From contig JADLDX010000948.1 of NCBI GenBank assembly GCA_020846515.1, positions 1-5,661 on the forward strand: a stretch of 5,661 nucleotides of DNA. The letters run 5' to 3'. Position 1 is the first letter of the stretch; each line of letters starts with the position of its first letter. Below the pieces are notes generated by a model that worked only from the letters and a program-made list of their open reading frames with translations, did not search any database and had not been told where the DNA came from. Source of the stretch: Pirellulaceae bacterium (GTDB lineage: Bacteria; Planctomycetota; Planctomycetia; Pirellulales; Pirellulaceae). This document shows positions 1 to 5,661 of the stretch, piece by piece. A program made the translations under genes and the position numbers.

Positions 1-193
1 AACTAACCCTCCTGCTGCGTAGCAGCGGGAGGGTCGACCCGCGGCAGCGTGGGCGGGGAGGGCCGGCCGTGCTAACCCAAGCATGAAGCACTTCGCTGCG
101 AACTCGTCTCTGCGGCGCACGCACCCTCCCCGAAAAACTACGCTAAACGCGTGTTTTTCGAACCTCCCTCAGCTGCGCTTGGGAGGGTTAGTT
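1..193. repeat. MITE-like foldback element with 12-bp terminal inverted repeats
   Basis: The outermost 12 bases at each end (1-12, AACTAACCCTCC, and 182-193, GGAGGGTTAGTT) are perfect reverse complements. A second inverted pair lies inside: CGGGGAGGG at 54-62 against CCCTCCCCG at 124-132, 9 of 9. Each end also folds on itself. Bases 6-18 pair with 22-34 around a GTA loop (13 bp, one G-T wobble), and 163-168 pair with 181-186. The GGGAGGG motif or its complement occurs about five times. No open reading frame or transposase is present, so it would be non-autonomous, or simply a dispersed palindromic repeat. The left end coincides with the window edge, so the true boundary and any target-site duplication cannot be seen. 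The nested symmetry is seen directly; the mobile-element reading is inference. Confidence 0.6.
131..160. terminator. A/T-armed hairpin, possible bidirectional intrinsic terminator
   Basis: CGAAAAAC (131-138) pairs perfectly with GTTTTTCG (153-160). After one unpaired T at 139, ACGC (140-143) continues the stem with GCGT (149-152), leaving a five-base loop. The layout is a short GC core with an A tract before it and a T tract after it on either strand, which is typical of bidirectional intrinsic terminators. The GC core is only 4 bp, so termination strength is doubtful. It may simply be part of the folding of the surrounding foldback element. No gene end is visible to its left. Confidence 0.3.
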
Positions 194-209
194 CCCAAAC
201 CGCACCCGG

Positions 210-238
210 TGGAAACGTGGGGCTAATAGCGATATACT
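210..238 (+). promoter_or_regulatory. Candidate sigma-70-type promoter for prfC
   Basis: TATACT at 233-238 matches the -10 consensus at 5 of 6 positions. TGGAAA at 210-215 matches the -35 consensus at 4 of 6, and the spacer is the optimal 17 bp. It points toward prfC and lies just outside the right end of the foldback element. A start point near 245 would give a long leader. Matches of this quality occur by chance, and planctomycete promoters are poorly described, so this is tentative. Confidence 0.3.
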
Positions 239-449
239 AAGGCTCACGATTCACTTACAGCTTTAAATTGGAACTGCGGCCCGGATTCCAACCAGGCTGG
301 AAGACAGGATTACGAAAGTCTGATTATGACTTCTCGAATGGGGCCGCCGTGATCTTAGTCGATGGGGGTCCAACTGCCCCTGGCCCGCTAGTGTCATCCA
401 CTTCGCGCAGATTGTATGGTCAAGCCCTAGCTGGGCCGGCCCTTCTTAA

Positions 450-468
450 CGGGTGAGAAACTTACCCG
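450..468 (+). promoter_or_regulatory. Tight hairpin in the prfC leader
   Basis: CGGGTGAG (450-457) pairs with CTTACCCG (461-468) around an AAA triloop, giving eight pairs including one G-T wobble. It ends 42 nt before the prfC start. No T run follows, so it is not a classical intrinsic terminator. It could affect mRNA stability or be a protein-binding dyad. The pairing is seen directly; a function is not established. Confidence 0.3.
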
Positions 469-510
469 CCAGTCTTCAACTGAACCAATTGCCTCCTTGG
501 ACCAATATGC

Positions 511-2190
511 ATGTCGACCTCGACTGATTCCCAATTTATCCTGCCGCCGACCAGCGAGCCCTTGCCATCATCCAACGCGGAAATGCAGCGGAAGCGGCGA
601 CGAACGTTTGCGATCATTTCGCACCCGGATGCTGGCAAGACCACGCTGACCGAGAAACTGCTACTGTTTGGAGGTTCTATTGAAATTGCGGGTGTGGTTC
701 GCGGTCGCAAGACGCAACGGGCGGCCACCTCCGACTGGATGGAGATGGAAAAGCAACGTGGTATTTCGGTCAGTTCCACGGCCCTCACATTCGAATACGC
801 CGGTTGCCAAGTCAACCTCCTCGATACGCCAGGTCACCATGACTTTAGCGAAGACACCTATCGCACGTTGATGGCCGCCGATGCGGCGGTGATGGTGATC
901 GATTTGGCCAAAGGTATTGAGACTCAGACTGAAAAACTTTTCCAAGTTTGCCATCTGCGCAAGATACCGATCATCACATTCGTCAATAAAGTGGATCGAC
1001 CTGGCCGCGCTTCGCTCGAGATCCTGGACGAGATCGAACGTCGCTTCTCGTTGGAACCCATTCCTCAAAACTGGCCCCTTGGTACCGGCGCCGATTTCGA
1101 GGGCATCGTCGATCTCAATAGCGATCAACTCTACCTGTTCAATGATCGTCAAGGTTCGCGACGTATTGCCGCGGACGTAATGAACTGGCATGAGCTGGAA
1201 GAGAGCAATCAAGTCTCCGCCAGCCTGATCAATTCAACGCGCGACGAAGTGGAGCTAGTTCGTTCGGCAGGCGGCGCCTTCAATGAAGAAGCATTCCTTA
1301 GCGGTCGGCAAACGCCGGTCTTCTTTGGGAGTGCTTTGACGAACTTTGGTGTAGAACACTTTCTGAATGGTTTCTTGCGGCTTTGCCCTCCTCCAGGCGT
1401 GCGGCCCAATGATACCGCCAACGTCCCGGTAGATCCCACTCAGTTCTCTGGCTTTGTGTTCAAGATCCAAGCCAATTTGGACCCACGGCATCGCGATCGC
1501 GTGGCCTTTGTGCGCGTGTGCTCGGGCCGATTCGAACGCGATATGGAAATAACAATTGCCAGGTCTGGCAAGAAGACACGACTCTCCCGCGCCGTTCGCA
1601 TCTTTGGGCAAGATCGCATCACTATCGAAGAAGCTTATCCTGGAGACATTATCGGTTTGGTCTGCCCGGGTGAGTTTCGATTGGGAGACACGTTGTGTGA
1701 TGGTCCGGTTTTCAGCTACGACGCCCTACCTCAATTCTCACCAGAGTTTTTTGCCGTATTGGACTGTTCCGATACGGGTCGTCGCAAACAGTTCGATCGC
1801 GGTTTGGCCCAGTTGATTGAAGAAGGTGCGATTCAGATGTTTCACGATCCGCGTTCCACACGCCGCGAGTGCATACTGGGCGCCGTGGGCGAGTTGCAGT
1901 TTGACGTAGTGCAGTTTCGGCTGCAATCAGAATACAACGCGGCATCTCGAGTCAGTTGGCGGCCCTATAAATTGGCCCGCTGGTTCGATCTGCCTGACTT
2001 GCCCAAGGCAGCCGACGCCAATGAAATTGCCGATCGTATCAAATTGCCCTACGCCGCCAAACTCGTCAAAGACCAATTTGGCCACGATGCCGTCTTGCTG
2101 CAGACCGATTGGGATTTGACTACACTGCTACGAGAAAACCCGAAAGTGTCTTTCCAATCGATTCGAACGGAAAAGAAGTTAACCCCTTAA
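511..2190 (+). CDS. prfC: Peptide chain release factor 3 (RF3), translational GTPase
   Basis: RF3 is a cytoplasmic GTPase of the EF-G/EF-Tu superfamily that binds the ribosome after peptide release and drives RF1 or RF2 off, recycling them. The 559-residue product has the full G-domain set: P-loop SHPDAGKTT (37-45), switch I QRGIS (82-86), DTPGH (105-109), NKVD (159-162) and GSAL (273-276). RF3 signatures are clear: SDWMEMEKQRGIS, DFSEDTYRTL, GFVFKIQAN, DPRHRDRVAF, EEAYPGDIIGL and GAVGELQFDVV (457-467). This separates it from EF-G and LepA. E. coli RF3 is 529 residues; the extra length is a Ser/Thr/Pro-rich N-terminal tail of about 30 residues plus a few C-terminal residues. The ATG at 511 gives the longest frame. 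A GGA at 499-501 is the only hint of a ribosome-binding site, and Met25 (583) is the fallback start. PGH is followed by H110 where E. coli has Glu, a position that varies in the family. Confidence 0.96.
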   Translation: MSTSTDSQFILPPTSEPLPSSNAEMQRKRRRTFAIISHPDAGKTTLTEKLLLFGGSIEIAGVVRGRKTQRAATSDWMEMEKQRGISVSSTALTFEYAGCQVNLLDTPGHHDFSEDTYRTLMAADAAVMVIDLAKGIETQTEKLFQVCHLRKIPIITFVNKVDRPGRASLEILDEIERRFSLEPIPQNWPLGTGADFEGIVDLNSDQLYLFNDRQGSRRIAADVMNWHELEESNQVSASLINSTRDEVELVRSAGGAFNEEAFLSGRQTPVFFGSALTNFGVEHFLNGFLRLCPPPGVRPNDTANVPVDPTQFSGFVFKIQANLDPRHRDRVAFVRVCSGRFERDMEITIARSGKKTRLSRAVRIFGQDRITIEEAYPGDIIGLVCPGEFRLGDTLCDGPVFSYDALPQFSPEFFAVLDCSDTGRRKQFDRGLAQLIEEGAIQMFHDPRSTRRECILGAVGELQFDVVQFRLQSEYNAASRVSWRPYKLARWFDLPDLPKAADANEIADRIKLPYAAKLVKDQFGHDAVLLQTDWDLTTLLRENPKVSFQSIRTEKKLTP

Positions 2191-2236
2191 GCGAACGCCA
2201 AATCCACCGACAAAAGACTCTCTCGAACCACTTCAC

Positions 2237-2241
2237 AAGGA
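2237..2241 (+). promoter_or_regulatory. Shine-Dalgarno site for the lactonase gene
   Basis: AAGGA lies 8 nt before the ATG at 2250 and is the best ribosome-binding site in the window. It decides the start. The same frame stays open upstream to a TTG at 2109 inside prfC, but translation from there would bury the signal peptide and overlap prfC by 82 bases. Confidence 0.55.
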
Positions 2242-2249
2242 CAGCACAG

Positions 2250-3440
2250 ATGAGCAATGCGACTATCAACAGCTACCGGCTCGATGAATGGCGAGGCATT
2301 ATCCTCCGAAGCGCTCTATCATTAGCCGCTGCCCTCGTCGGTCTATCGATGCAGTCAGCGGCGCTGGCCGAGACGTTGGATGTCTGGATTGGCACTGGTC
2401 GAAGTTCGCTCAGTCGAGGCATCTACCATTGTCAGTTCAACACGGACGATGGCAAGATCTCTGAGCCGACGTTGGCTGCTCCCATGGAAGGGCCAGGATT
2501 CGTAGAGAAGCATCCGAAGTTGCCAGTCTTGTATGCCGTGGGTGGACTGAGCAATGATCAGGTGGTGGCTGCGTTTGCCATTGAGGGCAGTGCAGCCAAA
2601 CCTACGTTGCGGCTGATGAACTCGGTGCCCATTGGTGACGGAGGTGCTGCACATGTCTCGTTAGATAAGACTGGTCGCACGTTACTGACCGCGCAGTATG
2701 GCGGTGGATCAGTGGCTGCATTTGCTGTCAAGGAAGACGGATCGTTGATCAAACGCACCGCCCTCATCGATCATGTTGGCGGATCCAAGGCAGTCTCGGG
2801 ACGACAGGATGCATCTCATGCTCACTGGACTGGCGTCTCACCCGACAATCGCTTTGCGTTTGTGCCCGATCTTGGCTTGGATCAAGTACTGATTTACAAG
2901 TTAGACGCGGCCAGCAGCAGCATCCAGTCGCATGGCCATGGCACGCTGCCACCTGGCAGTGGACCGCGACACATGAAGTTCCATCCCAACGGTCGTTGGA
3001 TTTATGTCGTCAATGAGATATCGCTGACAGTAACCGTATTCGATTACGATGCGGACAAAGGCACTATGACCGCCAAGCAAACTATTGAGACCGTGCCTGC
3101 TGCCGATCTAGAGCGTGAGCGAGCTAAAAGCACGTCGGAGATTCGCGTGCACCCCAATGGTCAGTTTGTGTATGCGGCCAACCGTGGCCATGACACCATC
3201 ACTGCCTTCGCCGTCGATCAGACGACTGGCCAACTGCGTTTCGTACAACGCGAGCCCGTTCGCGGCGCCACGCCTCGCAACTTCAACATTACCCCCGAAG
3301 GTCAGTGGCTGCTAGCCGCCGGCCAACTCTCCCATACGCTGGCCGTGTTTTCAATCGAGCCGAAGAGCGGCATGATGACTTTTAATCAGAGCAGCGTCTT
3401 CGTACCCACACCAATCTGCGTGTTATTTGACAAACGTTGA
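2250..3440 (+). CDS. Exported lactonase-family seven-bladed beta-propeller protein (6-phosphogluconolactonase-like)
   Basis: The 396-residue product belongs to the YbhE/Pgl-type lactonase family (Pfam Lactonase, PF10282), whose E. coli member hydrolyses 6-phosphogluconolactone in the pentose phosphate pathway. Residues 1-40 look like a signal peptide: Arg at 10, 15 and 20, a hydrophobic stretch at 21-33 and a likely cut after ALA (38-40). The mature part, about 356 residues, shows repeated propeller blades with family motifs: GRSSLSRGIY near the start, HAHWTGVSPDNRF (190-202), GSGPRHMKFHPNG (PRH at 239-241), YVVNE (252-256), IRVHPNGQFVYAANR (His301), then a PRNFNI and LLAAGQ stretch close to the C-terminus. 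E. coli Pgl is cytoplasmic and has no leader, so export argues against the classical step. Other sugar lactones are possible substrates, which is inference. It starts 59 bp after prfC on the same strand with no visible terminator between, so co-transcription is possible. Confidence 0.88.
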   Translation: MSNATINSYRLDEWRGIILRSALSLAAALVGLSMQSAALAETLDVWIGTGRSSLSRGIYHCQFNTDDGKISEPTLAAPMEGPGFVEKHPKLPVLYAVGGLSNDQVVAAFAIEGSAAKPTLRLMNSVPIGDGGAAHVSLDKTGRTLLTAQYGGGSVAAFAVKEDGSLIKRTALIDHVGGSKAVSGRQDASHAHWTGVSPDNRFAFVPDLGLDQVLIYKLDAASSSIQSHGHGTLPPGSGPRHMKFHPNGRWIYVVNEISLTVTVFDYDADKGTMTAKQTIETVPAADLERERAKSTSEIRVHPNGQFVYAANRGHDTITAFAVDQTTGQLRFVQREPVRGATPRNFNITPEGQWLLAAGQLSHTLAVFSIEPKSGMMTFNQSSVFVPTPICVLFDKR

Positions 3441-3458
3441 ACGCGTATGAGATACGGA

Positions 3459-3472
3459 AATCGCTAGCGATT
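3459..3472. repeat. Perfect 14-bp palindrome after the lactonase gene
   Basis: AATCGCTAGCGATT is its own reverse complement and sits 18 bases past the lactonase stop codon. It could be an operator for a dimeric DNA-binding protein, or half of a weak terminator. As RNA it can form only a 5-bp stem with a CTAG loop, and no T tract follows. Confidence 0.35.
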
Positions 3473-3548
3473 CAAGGATTACTTTACATATAAACTATTT
3501 GATCAGACACGCGGTGCGAACAAATTTCTTTTGCGTAGACAGCGTCAC

Positions 3549-3580
3549 TCCGGATACGCCGGTTTTCTGAACCGGCCGGA
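3549..3580. repeat. Bulged hairpin in the lactonase-ppsA spacer
   Basis: TCCGG (3549-3553) pairs with CCGGA (3576-3580), and CCGGTT (3559-3564) pairs with AACCGG (3570-3575) around a TTCTG loop. The result is an 11-bp stem interrupted by a five-base one-sided bulge, ATACG. The bases after it (TTAAAGCACG) are not a T run, so it is not a textbook terminator. It may serve as a 3'-end stabiliser for the upstream transcript or be part of a dispersed repeat. Confidence 0.4.
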
Positions 3581-3923
3581 TTAAAGCACGCCTTCACACA
3601 CTACCAACCGTCCTGTCCGATGAACGCTCATCGACAATGAGGATCTTCTTAGGCCATCCCTTTTAGGCTCAGGAATGGTGGATTCCGCCACATCGAAATG
3701 GTTCAACGGGGCGATTCCCATTTATTTCTCTGAATCCAATAATCGTTTCCGAGTGCCTAAGCAAGGATTGCGAGACGACGCCGCGATAGCCCGCGTCCCG
3801 AACGCGGAAACGGTGGGCCAAGCATAACACGAGTACCTGTTACGACTTGCGACTGCGAGTTTCTCGATAGTACCAAGCGAATAATGAATCCATGCGGATA
3901 TGCAAAACGGGGTAACTTTCAAT

Positions 3924-3984
3924 GGCCTGGAAGCGCAGACGCCAAGATTATCTTCGATTCGCCCACAACCTTAACTTCCAGGCC
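3924..3984 (+). promoter_or_regulatory. 10-bp inverted repeat over the ppsA translation start region
   Basis: GGCCTGGAAG (3924-3933) and CTTCCAGGCC (3975-3984) are perfect reverse complements separated by 41 bases. The 3' arm holds the only purine-rich AGG (3980-3982) upstream of ppsA and ends two bases before the first ATG (3987). In mRNA the stem would mask the ribosome-loading region. In DNA it could be an operator. The repeat is seen directly; translational control is inference, and the long loop lowers its stability. Confidence 0.4.
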
Positions 3985-3986
3985 TA

Positions 3987-5661
3987 ATGAACATGAGCAA
4001 ACCAACCTCCTCACCACTCATCAAATCGTTTGCCGAAATCACCATTGATGATGTTCCGCTTGTCGGCGGCAAAAATGCTTCGCTGGGCGAAATGGTTCGA
4101 GAACTCACCAGCCAGGGCGTGAAGGTGCCCGATGGTTTCGCCATCACGGCCGAAGCTTATCGCCATTTCATACGCGCAGCCCGTCTCGACCAACTCATTC
4201 GCGCAACACTCTCCGACCTCGATACCCACGATATGGCTAACCTGAGCCAGCGTGGCCACGCTGTGCGACAAGCCATCCTTAGCGCGGCGCTGCCGCAGGA
4301 TTTGGAAGAGGTTATTGCTGGTGCCTACCGCCAGTTGCAGGGTGACAGCGCCGTGCCGCTCGATGTGGCCGTGCGTTCCTCAGCCACCGCTGAAGACCTG
4401 CCCGATGCAAGCTTCGCTGGTCAGCAAGAAACATATCTTAACGTGCAGGGTATCGCAGCCCTATTGGAAACATGCAAACGCTGCTTCGCCTCGCTGTTCA
4501 CTGACCGGGCCATCAGTTATCGCGTGGACAAAGGCTTCGATCACTTCAAGGTGGCGCTCAGCATCGGCGTGCAGCGCATGGTGCGCTCCGACCTGGCCTG
4601 TTCCGGCGTGATGTTCACGATTGATACCGAGTCTGGCTTTCGCGATGCGGTCCTGATCAGCTCCGCTTATGGCCTAGGCGAAAACGTGGTGCAAGGCTCA
4701 GTCACTCCGGACGAGTATGTCGTTTTTAAGACGACGCTTAAGACCGGTCACCGGCCAATTCTGCAAAGAAACATTGGCAGCAAGGAATTCAAACTCGTGT
4801 ATGACCTCGGGGGCGGGAAGATGGTCAAGAACGTTCCCGTGCCGCCCGCCGACCGCTTACGGTTGTCACTGACCGACGATGAGGTGCTGGAACTGGCGCG
4901 CTGGGGCTGCATTGTTGAGGATCATTACTCCGCCAAGCGGGGTCAATTGGCGCCCATGGATCTGGAATGGGCCAAGGATGGACATACTGGAGAGCTCTTC
5001 ATCGTGCAGGCTCGGCCCGAGACCGTGCAGTCGCGAAAGAATCCCAACGTGCTCGAATCCTATGTGTTGAGCCAGCGAAGCCGCGTGCTGATTACTGGGC
5101 GTAGCGTCGGCGAGAAAATCGCCACAGGACGCGTGCGGGTCATTAACAGCCCGCAGTTCATCGGCCAGTTTCAAGCGGGCGAGGTGCTGGTTACCGACAA
5201 GACCGACCCCGACTGGCAGCCCATCATGAAAAAGGCCGCCGCCATCATCACCAACCGTGGTGGCCGCACCTGCCATGCCGCCATCGTGAGTCGCGAATTG
5301 GGCGTACCAGCTATCGTCGGCACCGAGCACGGTACGGACGCGCTCAAGGATGGCCAGTTGGTCACGGTCAGCTGCGCAGAGGGCGACACGGGCGTCGTCT
5401 ATGAAGGCACGCTGCCCTTTGACGTACGACGGACGAGTCTCAAAACACTTGGCCACCCACGCACGAAAGTGATGATGAACTTGGCCAATCCCGAAGAGGC
5501 CTTCTCGCTGTCGTTCATTCCTAACGAGGGCGTCGGTCTCGCGCGCATGGAGTTCATCATTACGACCTACATCAAGATTCACCCCCTGGCGCTGGTTGAC
5601 TTCGAGCGACTTGAGGACCCATCCGCCAAAGCCGAGATCGAGCGCCTGACGTCAGGTTACA
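3987..5661 (+). CDS. ppsA: Phosphoenolpyruvate synthase (pyruvate, water dikinase), 3' end outside the window
   Basis: PEP synthase (EC 2.7.9.2) makes PEP, AMP and phosphate from pyruvate, ATP and water, the entry step of gluconeogenesis from pyruvate or lactate. The 558 visible codons are uninterrupted; E. coli PpsA has 792 residues, so about 70 percent is present. The N-terminal ATP-binding domain shows VGGKNASLGEM (26-36), RSSATAEDLPDASFAGQQET (130-149), YGLGENVVQG, PMDLEWAKDG and QARPET (341-346). The central phosphohistidine domain has GGRTCHAAIVSRELGVPAIV with catalytic His430; Thr428 matches the residue that the PSRP regulator phosphorylates in E. coli PpsA. TCHAA rather than TSHAA favours PpsA over pyruvate phosphate dikinase. 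The PEP-binding barrel begins near residue 494 (KVMMNLANP, then GVGLARMEF) and is cut off before its active site. The start is ATG 3987 or, six bases on, ATG 3993, which has better spacing (10 nt) from AGG at 3980-3982. Confidence 0.95.
   Translation, partial: MNMSKPTSSPLIKSFAEITIDDVPLVGGKNASLGEMVRELTSQGVKVPDGFAITAEAYRHFIRAARLDQLIRATLSDLDTHDMANLSQRGHAVRQAILSAALPQDLEEVIAGAYRQLQGDSAVPLDVAVRSSATAEDLPDASFAGQQETYLNVQGIAALLETCKRCFASLFTDRAISYRVDKGFDHFKVALSIGVQRMVRSDLACSGVMFTIDTESGFRDAVLISSAYGLGENVVQGSVTPDEYVVFKTTLKTGHRPILQRNIGSKEFKLVYDLGGGKMVKNVPVPPADRLRLSLTDDEVLELARWGCIVEDHYSAKRGQLAPMDLEWAKDGHTGELFIVQARPETVQSRKNPNVLESYVLSQRSRVLITGRSVGEKIATGRVRVINSPQFIGQFQAGEVLVTDKTDPDWQPIMKKAAAIITNRGGRTCHAAIVSRELGVPAIVGTEHGTDALKDGQLVTVSCAEGDTGVVYEGTLPFDVRRTSLKTLGHPRTKVMMNLANPEEAFSLSFIPNEGVGLARMEFIITTYIKIHPLALVDFERLEDPSAKAEIERLTSGY

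Larger units (their letters stand above)
194..510 (+). other. Non-coding region upstream of prfC
   Basis: This 317-base stretch between the foldback element and prfC has no convincing gene. A TTG-started 62-codon frame at 268-456 lacks a ribosome-binding site, and its product resembles no family I know. The region holds a promoter-like pair near 210-238. It also has a hairpin at 313-336 (CGA and AAGTC pairing with GACTT and TCG, with one bulged C and a 7-base loop), a 6-bp dyad TTGGAA/TTCCAA (268-273 and 286-291), a 10-bp palindrome GGGCCGGCCC (433-442), and a strong hairpin at 450-468. If transcription starts near 245, the prfC leader would be about 265 nt long and fairly structured. Confidence 0.5.
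3441..3986. other. 546-bp intergenic region, dyad-rich, no convincing gene
   Basis: No reading frame here looks like a real protein. Contents from left to right: a 14-bp palindrome at 3459-3472; an AT-rich patch with TATAAA at 3489-3494 that lacks a good -35; a bulged hairpin at 3549-3580; a hairpin CGATGA/TCATCG at 3618-3633 with a 4-base loop; a small hairpin GGAAT/ATTCC at 3672-3686; a hairpin CCGCGT/ACGCGG at 3791-3807; and a 10-bp inverted repeat at 3924-3984 abutting ppsA. I found no tRNA cloverleaf. A minus-strand 66-codon frame (3722-3922) has no recognisable family. Parts of the region may be dispersed repeats, but that needs a genome comparison. Confidence 0.5.

Noticed and set aside
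268..456. A 62-codon TTG-started plus-strand frame upstream of prfC
   Set aside because: It has no ribosome-binding site and no recognisable family, and it overlaps hairpins of a probable leader.
492..498. CCTCCTT just before prfC, identical to the anti-Shine-Dalgarno sequence
   Set aside because: It cannot pair with 16S rRNA, and I see no nearby AAGGAGG for it to sequester, so it is probably coincidence.
661..1212. A 183-codon minus-strand frame
   Set aside because: It is antisense to the conserved G domain of prfC, which has clear motifs in the plus frame.
2109..2249. N-terminal extension of the lactonase frame to a TTG inside prfC
   Set aside because: It would overlap prfC and hide the signal peptide; ATG 2250 has an AAGGA at the right distance.
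3690..3725. GGTTCAACGGGG, slightly like a tRNA T-arm
   Set aside because: There is no complementary stem arm, anticodon arm or acceptor stem around it.
3722..3922. A 66-codon minus-strand frame in the spacer
   Set aside because: No family resemblance, no ribosome-binding site, and it spans hairpin-rich intergenic DNA.
4866..5582. A 238-codon minus-strand frame
   Set aside because: It lies entirely antisense to the well-supported ppsA coding sequence and its product resembles no family; it is a shadow frame.

Overview
The window reads as a bacterial chromosome segment with three protein genes, all on the plus strand: a translation release factor (prfC), an exported beta-propeller lactonase, and the first two thirds of phosphoenolpyruvate synthase (ppsA), which runs off the right edge. 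Moderate GC content, weak or absent Shine-Dalgarno sequences, an exported YbhE-type lactonase and long, repeat-like intergenic regions suggest a planctomycete, perhaps near Pirellulales. This is an inference from style; no marker gene in the window proves it.

Layout. Bases 1-193 form a compact foldback element bounded by a perfect 12-bp inverted repeat, with several internal hairpins, and resemble a MITE or dispersed intergenic palindromic repeat. Bases 194-510 are non-coding and hold a plausible sigma-70-like promoter and at least two hairpins ahead of prfC. prfC (511-2190) has all the GTPase motifs of RF3. After a 59-bp gap with a recognisable AAGGA ribosome-binding site comes the lactonase gene (2250-3440), which carries a signal peptide. 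These two genes could share a transcript, but nothing ties them functionally. Bases 3441-3986 form a 546-bp spacer with no convincing gene but several dyads. The most notable is a perfect 10-bp inverted repeat whose 3' arm ends two bases before the ppsA start codon. ppsA (3987 to edge) contains the ATP-grasp-like nucleotide-binding domain, the phosphohistidine domain with its TCHAA catalytic motif, and the start of the PEP-binding barrel.

The genes are ordinary housekeeping or metabolic functions: translation termination, sugar-lactone hydrolysis in the cell envelope, and gluconeogenic PEP formation. I see no defence system, CRISPR array, phage gene, transposase or tRNA. The parts worth a second look lie in the non-coding DNA: the foldback element, the structured prfC leader, the dyad-rich block at 3545-3690 and the inverted repeat over the ppsA translation start.
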